From Paenibacillus sp. MAEPY2 (lineage in GTDB: Bacteria > Bacillota > Bacilli > Paenibacillales > Paenibacillaceae), in assembly GCF_000499205.1 (NCBI RefSeq), contig NZ_AWUK01000011.1, positions 124,001 through 188,000 of the forward strand: 64,000 nucleotides of DNA. The letters are read 5' to 3'. How positions within the stretch are numbered: position 1 is the stretch's first letter; the number at the start of each line of letters is the position of its first letter. The notes below the pieces were generated by a model. The model ran no database searches. It was not told the DNA's origin and worked only from the letters and a program-made list of their open reading frames with translations. Position numbers and translations under genes: made by a program. This document shows, piece by piece, positions 35,974 through 45,254 of this stretch.

Positions 35974-36798
35974 ATGAGAGAAAACATTGGTTTTATCGGA
36001 CTCGGCCAGCTCGGGCTACCCATCGCTGCCAATCTGCTCCAAGCCGGTTATGCGCTGACCGTATACAACCGCACCGCGGACAAAGCGGAGCCGGTCGTTG
36101 CTCAAGGCGCGTTGCAGGCGGGAAGTCCCGCTGACGCCGTGACGGCCGGGGGCATTGTCGTCACCTTGGTGTGGGACGATGAAGCATTGGAAGACGTCGT
36201 CAGGAGCGAGGGTTTCCTGGAGAGACTGGGGCCGGGCGGTATTCATGTGTCGATGAGTACGGTGTCGCCGGATAAGGGCAGGAAGCTGGCGGACTTGCAC
36301 GCGCGGCACGGCTCCGTATATGTTGAGGCGCCCATCTTTGGGCGGCCTGAGGCAGCAACTGCCAGGCAGTTGTGGATTCCCGTTGCGGGTCCGCAGGAAG
36401 CGAAAGAGCGGGTGTGGCCGGTGCTGGAGGCTATGGGAGCCAAAGGGATCTTTGACTTCGGCGAAGGAGCCGGTACCGCCGTGCTAGTCAAGCTGATCGG
36501 TAACTTCCTTATCGTCTCTGCCGCACGCTCGCTGGAGGAAGCACTAGGAATGGCCGAGCGCGGTGGGGTCGATCCCAAAGCGGCGGTCAACATGCTTACG
36601 AGCACTCTGTTTACCGCCCCAATCTATCAAAGCTATGGCAAAATGATTGCAGAGAAGTCAACAACCATCTCCCAAAGCAAAATTCCGCAGAAGGATGTCG
36701 GCCTCTTCCTGTCGGCGGCGCAAAACGTGCAATTCCCTGCTCCGCTCGCCGGTTTGCTGCTCGATATGCTGGAGGACGGGGATCGGAGCAGACAATAG
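35974..36798 (+). CDS. NAD(P)-dependent 3-hydroxyisobutyrate-dehydrogenase-like enzyme
   Basis: A 274-aa beta-hydroxyacid dehydrogenase. N-terminal NADP motif GFIGLGQLGLPIAANLLQAG followed by VYNRTADKAE (Asn-Arg suggests NADP); substrate motif GAGTAVLVKLIGNFLIVSAA with the catalytic Lys; C-terminal KDVGLFLSAA. ATG 35974 follows AAGGAGGTTATATTC. It is slightly shorter than the usual ~290 aa. Under MerR control; likely an imine reductase or hydroxyacid dehydrogenase, not decidable. Confidence 0.9.
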   Translation: MRENIGFIGLGQLGLPIAANLLQAGYALTVYNRTADKAEPVVAQGALQAGSPADAVTAGGIVVTLVWDDEALEDVVRSEGFLERLGPGGIHVSMSTVSPDKGRKLADLHARHGSVYVEAPIFGRPEAATARQLWIPVAGPQEAKERVWPVLEAMGAKGIFDFGEGAGTAVLVKLIGNFLIVSAARSLEEALGMAERGGVDPKAAVNMLTSTLFTAPIYQSYGKMIAEKSTTISQSKIPQKDVGLFLSAAQNVQFPAPLAGLLLDMLEDGDRSRQ

Positions 36799-36823
36799 AC
36801 AAAGCAGATTAGCAAAATTAGAA

Positions 36824-36876
36824 GGGGCTGTCCCAAGGTTGAACGAAAGTGATCACAGGGACAGCCCCGTTTTTAT
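36824..36876 (+). terminator. Terminator after the MerR-dehydrogenase pair
   Basis: GGGGCTGTCCC (36824-36834) pairs with GGGACAGCCCC (36858-36868), then GTTTTTATC. Confidence 0.9.
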
Positions 36877-37119
36877 CTTTCATCTTTCTACCGTATGGGG
36901 AGCATATCACCGTAGAGGGATGCTCCTTAAACTTGCTGTTAGAGACAGCGCGGTGAATTGTATCGCAGTAAAACATTACGCAACGGATACGATAGTTCAA
37001 TGTCCGCCGAGGGCAATCCCCAAAAAGAGTTCCATTTAAACGATTTTATTATCAAGAAACACGAGTATTGAAGGAACACCGAATAACCCCGTATTGGATG
37101 GAACGGAGCTGAACGATGC

Positions 37120-38607
37120 TTATTTGGAATAGACGCGGCATACAAGCGGCAATGAAGCTGACCAGGGAACAAGCTTGCTCAGTGCTTCAGGATCTGCTGG
37201 ATTGGGAAGCTGTGGCAGCCGCTCAAACAGATGCTGCAAGTACAGATGTGGCTTGAGACCGTTAGCTTTAGCCGTCTCCACGATGCTGTAAATGATCGCG
37301 CTGGCCTTGGCTCCGCGCGGCGTATTGCTGAACAGGAAATTTTTTCGACCGATAACCACGGGCTTAATCGAGCGTTCGCTGCGGTTATTATCGATTTCCA
37401 GCCGTCCGTCCTGCAAGAATACGTTCAGCTTCTCCCACTGGTTCGTACAGTAAGTGATCGCCGTACCTAACAAACTTTTGGGCAGTACACGCGACCGCTG
37501 AGCTTCTAACCAAGCAGAGAATGCGTCCAAGATCGGTCGACTCTCCGCAAGTCGGGCTTCATAACGCTGCTCGGGCGTCGCATCTTTCCACTTACGTTCC
37601 ACCTCAAAGAGAGCGTTACACAGGGCCAGTCCTTCCGCAGCCACTGTGTTGGAACGCTGACCTGCAGGTAACGCTTGAAGGGCCTCGTGATATTTCCGCC
37701 TTGCATGAGCCCAACAACCCAACTGCGTGACACCTTCCACTTGATTGTAGCCGCTGTATCCATCCGTCTGCAGATAACCGGTAAATCCCTTGAGGAATTT
37801 GCCCGGATATTCGCCGCCTCGTCCCGTCTGGTAGTCGTACAGAATGATGTCCGGAACAACCCGGCCGGTGTGATACAACCACAGGTACGACTTCGTTTGC
37901 GCTGCACGCCCCGGCTCCTTGAGCACTTGAAGGGTTGTTTCATCCGCATGCGCAATGTCTCGTCTCAACAGTTCCTTATGCATGTAGTCATACAGCGGCG
38001 TCAGCCAGCGTTCTGGGCCCGCGATCATCCAGTTCGCTAGCGTTTGGCGTGACAGTTCAACGCCCAAACGCAGGAACTGCTGCTCCTGCCGGTACAGCGG
38101 CAGGCTGTCCACGTACTTCTGGCTCATAACATACGCCATCATCGATGGCGATACTAGACTGCCCGGTACCACCGGTGTGGGCATCGGTGAGGTCACGATT
38201 GGCGTGGAAATCGCTTCTTGTTCGCAACGACGGCAACCGTACACATAGCGTATATGCTCCACTACGTTCACTTGAGGAGGGATGAGCTTTAACTCCCGCC
38301 ATACTTCCGTACTCATTTCGTGCAGCTTTCCCGCGCAACACGAACAAACCTGCTCATCTTCGCTCAGCCGGTATTCAATCGTCTCGACTGGCAGCGATGC
38401 GAGTTTCGCTTCTCGACCGCCGACCGTTTTCTTACGCTTGTAAGTGATCGTTTCCATCGTCGGCTCCGGGGCCGCTGGATTCGCTTCGGCCTCCTCTTCA
38501 TTGAAAAGTGTGAGTTGATCGGGATGGGTTTGTTCACTTGACGCGCCGAAACGCCGATGCTGCGCCAGACGGAACTGCTCCTCGTACCACTTCAGCTTAG
38601 CCGACAA
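37120..38607 (-). CDS. tnpC: IS66 TnpC transposase (start probably damaged)
   Basis: DDE transposase of 495+ aa. An N-terminal leucine-zipper-like stretch precedes RRFGASSEQ, a zinc-ribbon CSCCAGK...CRRC follows, and the DDE residues lie in AHADETTLQV, LQTDGYSGYNQ and LQDGRLEIDNNRSERS. The listed start is a TTG inside the coiled coil. Upstream the frame stays open for ~70 bp (ISPTIEELKQKTARQ) to a TGA; an ATGAAACGG there is one base out of frame, so a single-base insertion may have broken the true start. Activity is doubtful. Confidence 0.9.
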   Translation of the reverse strand: MSAKLKWYEEQFRLAQHRRFGASSEQTHPDQLTLFNEEEAEANPAAPEPTMETITYKRKKTVGGREAKLASLPVETIEYRLSEDEQVCSCCAGKLHEMSTEVWRELKLIPPQVNVVEHIRYVYGCRRCEQEAISTPIVTSPMPTPVVPGSLVSPSMMAYVMSQKYVDSLPLYRQEQQFLRLGVELSRQTLANWMIAGPERWLTPLYDYMHKELLRRDIAHADETTLQVLKEPGRAAQTKSYLWLYHTGRVVPDIILYDYQTGRGGEYPGKFLKGFTGYLQTDGYSGYNQVEGVTQLGCWAHARRKYHEALQALPAGQRSNTVAAEGLALCNALFEVERKWKDATPEQRYEARLAESRPILDAFSAWLEAQRSRVLPKSLLGTAITYCTNQWEKLNVFLQDGRLEIDNNRSERSIKPVVIGRKNFLFSNTPRGAKASAIIYSIVETAKANGLKPHLYLQHLFERLPQLPNPADPEALSKLVPWSASLPLVCRVYSK

Positions 38608-38750
38608 TTCCGCAATTTGCTGTTCCTGCCTTGCCGTCTTTTGTTTCAGTTCTTCGATTGTAGGTGAGATTTCCGCACTTTTTTCCTTACCGTTTCATTT
38701 CGTTTGTTCTTGGCTTGATTCCTGCATGCTTATATGACGAAATGGCGAAT

Positions 38751-39104
38751 CTAAATCACGGTTTCCACCATGACTCTTGCATGGGCTTGCCGCTGGCTAA
38801 GGGGAAGCCCGTCAAGCAGCCAGCGAAGCTCGCGAGAGGTGACCGTCACAACTTGTTCATTGCCGGTCGGCCACTGAAACGTGCCATGTTCCAGACGACG
38901 GTAAAAAAGCCAGAAGCCGTTGACCTCCCAAAAGAGGAGCTTGAGCTTGTTACGCTCGCGATTGCAAAACACGAACAAGCTCGGAGAGAATGGATTCAGG
39001 CCATAACCTTCTTGGACGAGAGCAGCGAGTCCATCGATTGATTTACGCATGTCCGTGGACCCGACAGCCAGATAGACAGGGTGTGCGTTTGAAAACGTCA
39101 GCAT
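38751..39104 (-). CDS. tnpB: IS66 TnpB accessory protein
   Basis: A 117-aa protein with the IS66 Orf2 signature VGSTDMRKSIDGLAALVQ and NRERNKLKLLFWEVNGFWLF. Overlaps tnpA by 7 bp. Full length. Confidence 0.93.
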   Translation of the reverse strand: MLTFSNAHPVYLAVGSTDMRKSIDGLAALVQEGYGLNPFSPSLFVFCNRERNKLKLLFWEVNGFWLFYRRLEHGTFQWPTGNEQVVTVTSRELRWLLDGLPLSQRQAHARVMVETVI

Positions 39105-39421
39105 GATGACGTTAAGGTTTCTACCGCTTCACGAAGCAACTGCCGGTCAAATCCTTTTTGAAGGGTGATGCAGGCAGGCCCGACATGAATAACAAGCGAA
39201 GAAGTGGCAAGAGGAGCGTTGAGCTCCGTGACGGTAACCGGAATAAAGCGTGCCGAAGAAACGATGTCTGACGAGGCGATTTTTTTGAGCTTCCGTGTCC
39301 AATATTTCAATTGTTCCACATTGACTTGATTGGCACTGCACCATGCCACCATCGTTAGTCCGCTGGCCTTATAAGCTTCAAGTTTCGCCCACTCATTTTG
39401 ACGTTGATCTCTTTTTGTCAT
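39098..39421 (-). CDS. tnpA: IS66 TnpA accessory protein
   Basis: A 107-aa protein with an N-terminal helix-turn-helix (WAKLEAYKASGLTMVAWCSA, VEQLKYWTRKLK) and a short beta tail, the usual IS66 Orf1. Start at 39421 has GGAGGTTGCCTC upstream. Confidence 0.9.
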   Translation of the reverse strand: MTKRDQRQNEWAKLEAYKASGLTMVAWCSANQVNVEQLKYWTRKLKKIASSDIVSSARFIPVTVTELNAPLATSSLVIHVGPACITLQKGFDRQLLREAVETLTSSC

Positions 39422-39500
39422 GAGGCAACCTCCTCATTTAGGATGCCTTCATTTTCTCATGAGCTTGAGGCTCTTGAAAGGTGGGGAGTATTTTACGTTT

Positions 39501-39560
39501 ACTAACGGGGAACGTTAGCTCAATAAAACTAAGAAGGCATCAAAGTGATCAGCTGCTGTT
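39501..39560 (+). repeat. CTAACGGG hairpin plus GATCAGCTGC module
   Basis: CTAACGGGGAACGTTAGCTC followed by AATAAAACTAAGAAGGCATC and GTGATCAGCTGCTG. The same composite occurs at 63103-63170 and, in part, at 61552-61620. Confidence 0.7.
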
Positions 39561-39577
39561 TTCAGGATATAGATGAT

Positions 39578-39661
39578 CAGGAGAACCCGCAGGTGACGCG
39601 GATTCCCGTCTCGATCGTGCTTTCTTCCGAGCTGGTATCGTGGCAGGAGGTGTTGACATAG
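39578..39661 (+). pseudogene. C-terminal protein scrap, LacI-like
   Basis: ENPQVTRIPVSIVLSSELVS then WQEVLT and stop. The R-I-P-x-x-x-V pattern recalls the end of LacI-type repressors. No start; assignment weak. Confidence 0.3.
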
Positions 39662-39769
39662 AATAGATGAAACTATTGTTCCTTTTCCATTGTTACCTCA
39701 AAATGATGAAACGTTGTATAAATTTTTGTAATAAGGGGGATTGTATAAGAAAAAAAAGGTGGAAGAGAG

Positions 39770-40402
39770 ATGTACCGATTATTCATTTTCGTACCCTGTT
39801 TTTTTCTGTTGCTTGGAACAACTTATAGTGCCTGGGGAGCAGAGATTACCGGATCTTCTCTCATAAAAGATCTTCAAAAAGGCGGATACATCCTTTATAT
39901 CCGACATGGAGACGCAACTGTAGGGGAAGATCAACAAAATTTTAGTCTAACAGATTGCACTACGCAGAGGAATTTAAGTGTTATGGGAAAGGAACAGGCT
40001 GAAAAGTATGGCGATGCTATCCGTAAACTAAACATTCCCGTCCATATACCTATAGAAGCAAGCCCTTTATGTAGAACCCTCCAAACGGCTCAAACTGCTT
40101 TTGGTACACAACATGTAAAAGTAAATGAATTCTGGTTAAACATATATAATCTCAGTCAAAACCCGAGCACTGAAAAAATAAATAGTACATTGCAAGCATT
40201 TACAAACGAAATTGAACAAACACCTCCAACTCACTTTAACAGAGTAATTGTAGCTCACTCCTTTCCTCCCGGGGTGGGCCTAGGAGAACTCGCGAGTATG
40301 GAGACAGTTATTCTAAAACCGCTGGGAGATCAACAAGGGTATAAGATTATTGGGAAATTGACATTAGAAGATATTTTACAGCTAGCCGGAATGTCAAATT
40401 AA
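39770..40402 (+). CDS. Secreted histidine-phosphatase family protein
   Basis: A 210-aa phosphoglycerate-mutase-like protein. Residues 1-23 form a signal peptide (FIFVPCFFLLLGTTYSAWGA). The catalytic motif YIRHGDATVGE holds the phospho-accepting His; ASPLCRTLQTAQ and the second His in VIVAHSFPPG complete the site. Exported histidine phosphatases of this kind act on small phosphoesters or sugar phosphates; the substrate is unknown. AAAGGTGGAAGAG precedes ATG 39770. A weak terminator follows at 40441-40480. Confidence 0.9.
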   Translation: MYRLFIFVPCFFLLLGTTYSAWGAEITGSSLIKDLQKGGYILYIRHGDATVGEDQQNFSLTDCTTQRNLSVMGKEQAEKYGDAIRKLNIPVHIPIEASPLCRTLQTAQTAFGTQHVKVNEFWLNIYNLSQNPSTEKINSTLQAFTNEIEQTPPTHFNRVIVAHSFPPGVGLGELASMETVILKPLGDQQGYKIIGKLTLEDILQLAGMSN

Positions 40403-40440
40403 ATTGAAGATTGTATTTTAAGAGGAAAAGGTAAAAAAAT

Positions 40441-40480
40441 GGGCAGCTCTTGGTGACAAAAGCTGCTCCTCTTTTATTTC
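40441..40480 (+). terminator. Terminator after histidine phosphatase
   Basis: GGCAGCT (40442-40448) with AGCTGCT (40461-40467), then CCTCTTTTATTTCC. Imperfect stem. Confidence 0.6.
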
Positions 40481-40528
40481 CTCTTGGATTTATCTTATTT
40501 CTTCATCTTTATGATTTGTTGATGAAAT

Positions 40529-40999
40529 TTATCTGGATAAGTTATAAGTTATCAAATTGTTGTATTTATCAGCATGTTTTTGTTCGTCAAGAATGATTCC
40601 CCAAAGGGTATCCTTGTAGATTCCATAAGGAAGTCCAAACCAAATCCTTCTGTACTTTTCAATAGCTGCTAATTCACCCTCGAAAGCCCTTTGTAGTCCA
40701 CTTATATAAGAGTTAATTGGACTATATTGTTCGTCACTCTCACCTGAGATATCTTGGCCCGTGAGATCTTTATACATTTGTCTAAACATCATATTGTGTC
40801 CTCGTTCATCATCTCTAATTCCTGTAATAATTGCAGCTTGAGTGGAATTTGGAGCAAGTTTGATTAGAGCATCGTAAAATAACTCATCATTTCTTTCACC
40901 TTGAACTGCTTCCTTGATTAAGTGAATGGCCTCAACCGATGAGGTTGACCATATAGGTGCAAATGTGGATCTAAAGTAAAAAGGATGTGTGTTATACAT
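40529..40999 (-). CDS. Ferritin-like domain protein
   Basis: A 156-aa four-helix protein. Helix motifs SVEAIHLIKEAVQGERNDEL, ITGIRDDERGHNMMFRQMYK, EGELAAIEKYRRIW and LDEQKHADKYNNL carry paired E-x-x-x-H-type residues that could bind a di-iron centre. Similar proteins are made during sporulation in bacilli (YhjR-like). Start at 40999 has CGGAGGG 6 bp upstream. Role in iron handling or spore coat is inference. Confidence 0.85.
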   Translation of the reverse strand: MYNTHPFYFRSTFAPIWSTSSVEAIHLIKEAVQGERNDELFYDALIKLAPNSTQAAIITGIRDDERGHNMMFRQMYKDLTGQDISGESDEQYSPINSYISGLQRAFEGELAAIEKYRRIWFGLPYGIYKDTLWGIILDEQKHADKYNNLITYNLSR

Positions 41000-41840
41000 G
41001 TAAATCCCTCCGTGATTCATAATGTTCACTATATGCTCAAAAGCCTATATAGGTTCATGGTTTAATGTGATTCATAAATTAAGCTGCAATAGAAGAACAA
41101 GAAACACAACGGGTAAAGTTGAATTTATTTTATCTTTAGTGATCAGTATAAGACTTGTCGTCATATAGCGATCCATAGTTATGTTTTGGTGGTAGTATGC
41201 CTTAACAAAGGAATCCAGCGACAACGGTAGGTTGAATCTCTCTACTTCAATAATGTTTGTGAGCATAATTTGGGTTTAAAAAGAGCCTTAGAATATTCTA
41301 AGGCTCTAATCAAATATAGAGTGATTGTCATAATACCAAATTAGAGAACAGTCATGAAAGTAAAAAATATGTTACTGCCGCAAAAATGATTACATTGGAA
41401 GGCATGACATAGAGGGCCATTCTTTTGACTTTTAGTTTTATTTCATAACAAGCTTTATTGAAGAGATATTCTGCGTAAGAATGAAATTACCGAATTATCA
41501 ATCCCTCGACTGTCAGATGTTCTGTCATCCCCCACACATCCGGGCTGGAAGACAAGAGCATATATTCATAGACTGCAAAATAAGCGTTTTTGAAATGATC
41601 ACTTACCTTATGAATTCTCAATTCAAAAAATACCAAACTACCACCGTTCCTGCTGAAATAGCGGGAGCGGTTGTTCAAATTTCACCCGAAGGCATGGGAA
41701 GCAAGCAGGATGGCGCAATAAAAACAAGCTGCAAAATCAGGCGGAATGGCAGACCGGTACAGGCTTTCCATTAAACTTCATTTTTTCACGTGCTGCATTC
41801 ATATATGCTTAAATGTAATGCTCCCATGTCAAGAAACACT
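41000..41840. other. Interval with one hairpin and no clear gene
   Basis: Holds a perfect inverted repeat AGAGCCTTAGA/TCTAAGGCTCT with loop ATAT (41282-41307), terminator-like for either side. A plus-strand frame at 41481-41774 has no ribosome site; its latter half (VPAEIAGAVVQISPEG) looks partly protein-like but is not recognised. A 64-codon minus frame at 41072-41266 is hydrophobic at its end and unconvincing. Confidence 0.4.
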
Positions 41841-43181
41841 CTACCAATCTATTTCAAATCGAGTGTTATCTTCTTGAGCGAGATCCTTACCAAGTTGAAC
41901 CTCCATCAGCTCAAGATGAGTAACAGCCTTTATTCCGTGCTTAATGCCAGCCGGAAATTGTAAAACATCACCCGCCCGCAGCTTATATAGTCTATCTTCC
42001 ATTAGAATCTCCGCGTTGCCGGTCACAATTGTCACGATTTCTTGCCTTTCGAGATGCCGGTGATAACTCGTATATTTTCCTTGGGTGAGCTGCACTTTCT
42101 TGATCATGGCTTCCATTCCCGATTCATCTTTCCAATAATTCAGGACTTGATAGGAGCCCCATCTTTTCTCTTCATACATTGGAATCTGCGGCACTTGAGC
42201 GAGTATTTCCTTGATTTGATTGGCTTTATCCTTATTCGCGATCAGAATGCCATCGGAACTTGCCGCAGCGATGATATCCGGGACGCCAATGATTTCAATG
42301 GGGTAGGGCAGTTCGTTAATGAGATGGGTATTCGGGGAATCGTCCGATATTCGCCCAGGTCCGATCACTTGATCCTCCAAATAACCGCTTAGCGCCATCC
42401 AACTCCCCAAATCATTCCAATATCCATCATAACCCATGACAACAGCAGGCATGGTACGCTCAACGACTTCCCGGTCGAAACTGGCATTGGCAAGTTGTTC
42501 GTAGTGAGCCAGCCAATGCTCAACTTGAACAGGATGCCCCATGTCCTGCATATACTTGAGCATGAATCTTAAGGGGAATGCAAATACACCGCAGTTCCAC
42601 ATCGCGTGACGCTTGATTAAGCGACTGGCCGTCTGCTCATTAGGCTTTTCTATGAACTGATGGATGAAAGAATATTCGCTATTCTCCTTGGTCAGGACGG
42701 GAACGATATAACCGAACTGATCGGAAGAATGAGTAGGCTTTGTTCCGAGGAGAGCGAGATTTGCCTTAGAATGCAACAGGATATCGGGAAAACGATGGAG
42801 CAGCCGAAAAAATGCGGTATCGACGTAAGTGTCCGCGGGAAGAACACAAATCGTTTCATCCGAATCGACTTGCAGCTTCTCATGAAGGTAACTTACAGCA
42901 TAAGCGATGGCTGTGAAAGTCCCTCTTTTATAGGGTTCCCCTAGGATAGGGATGTGCTCACCAACATAGCTGCGCGTAATTTCCACTTGACTCTGATGCG
43001 TGACGATACACGTGGAATGAAGCAGCCCCACCTCATCCAGTTGTCTACATATCCGTTCAATCATCGATTCCTTGATCCCGTCTTCGGATGTCAAAAGCTT
43101 AAGAAATAACTTGGAGCGAATCTCGTTGGATAAAGGCCATAGCCTTTTTCCCGATCCCCCGCACAATAGTACAATACGCAA
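41841..43181 (-). CDS. manC: Mannose-1-phosphate guanylyltransferase-like protein with cupin domain
   Basis: Makes GDP-mannose (or a related sugar nucleotide) from sugar-1-phosphate. Nucleotide-binding LLCGGSGKRLWPLSNEIRSK at the N-terminus, core LPADTYVDTAFF, FIEKPNEQTASRL and DLGSWMALSGYL, then a C-terminal cupin typical of ManC/type II phosphomannose isomerases (YHRHLERQEIVTIVTGNAEI). I place the start at TTG 43181 because GGAAGGAGG is 7 bases upstream; ATG 43187 would leave only one base of spacing. Last gene of a minus-strand cluster with a glycosyltransferase and a DUF6492-like protein. Confidence 0.88.
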   Translation of the reverse strand: MRIVLLCGGSGKRLWPLSNEIRSKLFLKLLTSEDGIKESMIERICRQLDEVGLLHSTCIVTHQSQVEITRSYVGEHIPILGEPYKRGTFTAIAYAVSYLHEKLQVDSDETICVLPADTYVDTAFFRLLHRFPDILLHSKANLALLGTKPTHSSDQFGYIVPVLTKENSEYSFIHQFIEKPNEQTASRLIKRHAMWNCGVFAFPLRFMLKYMQDMGHPVQVEHWLAHYEQLANASFDREVVERTMPAVVMGYDGYWNDLGSWMALSGYLEDQVIGPGRISDDSPNTHLINELPYPIEIIGVPDIIAAASSDGILIANKDKANQIKEILAQVPQIPMYEEKRWGSYQVLNYWKDESGMEAMIKKVQLTQGKYTSYHRHLERQEIVTIVTGNAEILMEDRLYKLRAGDVLQFPAGIKHGIKAVTHLELMEVQLGKDLAQEDNTRFEIDW

Positions 43182-43219
43182 GCTCATTCCTCCTTCCTGA
43201 GGGAACATCACCTAGATCC

Positions 43220-44329
43220 TTATGGCTTGGATTGAATGACCTCTTCAATTGCATTTTTCATTAACTTCCCCGCCCGATCCCAGGATAGCTGAAGCATATC
43301 CCTTCGCCCTAGGCGTCCTTTCCGTTTACAAAGATCGGGATTCTCGTACGCTTTCCGCATGAGCTTTTTGAGGCTGTTCAGATCTGGTTCGGCCCAGCGT
43401 TGTCCCTTTTGTGCAAACAAGCTGCTGAATTTTCTGGATATGGCTCTGTTCATGCTGCTTGAAGGGCTCCTCAGCTTATACGGAACCAGGAATGAGTTGC
43501 TGTACGTAAGGAAATCCATTTGCCCACCCCAGCCTGTAGCAATGACCGGTACGCCGCTCGCCAGCGATTCTAAAAAAGGCAGTCCGACGCCCTCGCCACG
43601 GGTGGGGAGGACGAATGCATTTCCGAGCGTATACAAGCCTTTGAGACTGCTTTCACTGAGCTGACGTCCGATAATGACAACAGGGGCTGTATCTTTTTGA
43701 ATCCCCAATCTCATTTTGTATTGCATGACTTTCTGCTGAATCCATTTCTCGTTCTCATTCGCCGTATATCCGTTCGTTTTGATCACCAGAATCACGTTAT
43801 CTTTTGAGGAAAATTCCTCCCAGTATGCCCTTAGCAGGCCCTCCGGATTTTTGCGATGCTGGAAGCCGAAGACAGACACGAACGTAAACTTCCCTGCCGC
43901 AGCTGGCAAATACATCTTCTTATTGTTCGGATGAAACTCCTTAGTGTCTACCCCATGAGGAACTACAAAAATCGGGACTTTCACCCCGCTGTGCGTTAGA
44001 GCACTCTTGTTATGCAGGGAGGGAACACACACCGCATCGAATTTGTTCATATGCGAAAGCCAGCCTTTGGGGGTCTTGCTTGTTTCCCACACGGTATTCA
44101 AAATCATCGAATCATACACGCTATGCTCTTTTTTCCATTGCATGTGACTGGGAATATGGTGATAAATGAGAACCTTTTTGCCCTGGATTCCGTTATTACG
44201 ATGGCTTGGCGCACCTAATCTAACGGTTACACCCTGCCGCTTCAGTGATCTTGCATAGGCTCTGCTGGCACGGCCAAGACCGCTTGTTTTGTGTATCGGT
44301 CCTTTCCAAACCACCTCATAGGGCTTCAT
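43220..44329 (-). CDS. GT-B glycosyltransferase (GT4-type)
   Basis: A 369-aa glycosyltransferase. C-terminal donor domain carries LPTRGEGVGLPFLESLASGV (the E-x7-E motif) and GWGGQMDFLT; the N-terminal half has VPHGVDTKEFHP at the domain joint. The start overlaps the end of the upstream gene by 4 bp (ATGA). It lacks membrane segments. Probably transfers mannose or a related sugar supplied through the ManC-like enzyme. Confidence 0.9.
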   Translation of the reverse strand: MKPYEVVWKGPIHKTSGLGRASRAYARSLKRQGVTVRLGAPSHRNNGIQGKKVLIYHHIPSHMQWKKEHSVYDSMILNTVWETSKTPKGWLSHMNKFDAVCVPSLHNKSALTHSGVKVPIFVVPHGVDTKEFHPNNKKMYLPAAAGKFTFVSVFGFQHRKNPEGLLRAYWEEFSSKDNVILVIKTNGYTANENEKWIQQKVMQYKMRLGIQKDTAPVVIIGRQLSESSLKGLYTLGNAFVLPTRGEGVGLPFLESLASGVPVIATGWGGQMDFLTYSNSFLVPYKLRSPSSSMNRAISRKFSSLFAQKGQRWAEPDLNSLKKLMRKAYENPDLCKRKGRLGRRDMLQLSWDRAGKLMKNAIEEVIQSKP

Positions 44330-45120
44330 TTAGCAACAGCCTTGGAAGATTTAAGATACCCTTTACGTTTGTGAAAAGAAATGGACCGGTATGTTTGGGT
44401 CAGGGAAGACATCTTGGAAGGAGAGATTTGAGGGAAACTCAAATGTAAGCTCTTATTTTTTGCCTGCTTCAAAATCATATTCCCGGGCTCAGACGAGTAA
44501 AGGAAATTGCCATATGTTTCAAATTCGGAGAAAGCAAATTGCTTAGATTTATTCATACTTCTCATAATGGCCGAGTTCCAGCTCGTGTTATGTCTGGACT
44601 CAATCGCTTGTTTTAACTGCTTCACTTTTGCTTTCTCGAACAGCATGTAATGGGTAACGAAGGATCGTTTGGAAGAATGGCTTCTACCCATCAGTTTCTT
44701 ATACGTACGGAAGTATTCAGGCTGACTCCAGTTTCGACAGTAAAATACCGTCTTGTTGCCGACCTTAAAGACATGGGGACGAATAAGTACGGTGTCGGCA
44801 TCCATCACCAAATAGTATTTGGATGAGCACAACTTATCGCCGCCCAGCTTAAGCAGCTGCTGATAAAGCCAGCCTGATCGATCCCACGATTTGGATTGAT
44901 AGTGAATGTTTTTCTTCGTTATGGGCAGAACCGTATCTTCATGAACGAATCGACACCCCATTTTCGTACACAGATCCAGAATTCTTTGCTTCCGCGGAGC
45001 TACGATGATGATTTCATGAATAGGGTGCTTCACATATTTTCTTACGGCATCAATAACATGGGGGAGTGTCGCCAGATCCTTCTCAATCGCTGGGATTAAC
45101 ACATCAATTGGTGTTGTCAT
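44326..45120 (-). CDS. DUF6492-like glycosyltransferase-related protein
   Basis: A 264-aa protein: TPIDVLIPAIEKDLATLPHV is a GT-A type beginning, and KYYLVMDADTVLIRP holds a D-x-D metal site. FVTHYMLFEKAKVKQL and FSEFETYGNFL are typical of the DUF6492 group. The start at 45120 has GGAGATGAG upstream. Clustered with a GT4-type gene and YheC/D gene. Enzymatic activity is inferred from the fold only. Confidence 0.8.
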   Translation of the reverse strand: MTTPIDVLIPAIEKDLATLPHVIDAVRKYVKHPIHEIIIVAPRKQRILDLCTKMGCRFVHEDTVLPITKKNIHYQSKSWDRSGWLYQQLLKLGGDKLCSSKYYLVMDADTVLIRPHVFKVGNKTVFYCRNWSQPEYFRTYKKLMGRSHSSKRSFVTHYMLFEKAKVKQLKQAIESRHNTSWNSAIMRSMNKSKQFAFSEFETYGNFLYSSEPGNMILKQAKNKSLHLSFPQISPSKMSSLTQTYRSISFHKRKGYLKSSKAVAK

Positions 45121-45254
45121 TTGCTCATCTCCATATATCAAATATATGGGATTATCCTATGCCCCGAAGAATGAAAGGGGATGGGTGTATGGAGGTTGCA
45201 AAACACACAAAATTAAGGATTCGGCCTAAAACTAAGAAAACATCACATCATAAA

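Larger units (their letters stand above)
37036..39501 (-). mobile_element. IS66-family insertion sequence
   Basis: Three minus-strand genes in the canonical order tnpA-tnpB-tnpC. The right edge, read on the minus strand, is GTAAACGTAAAATACTCC (39501 inwards), the usual GTAA start of IS66 ends. The left edge is less sure; TTTAAACGATTTTATTATC at ~37036 is a partial match. The right edge splits a CTAACGGGG repeat; I could not find the matching 8-bp duplication on the left, so one flank may have been rearranged. Confidence 0.8.
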
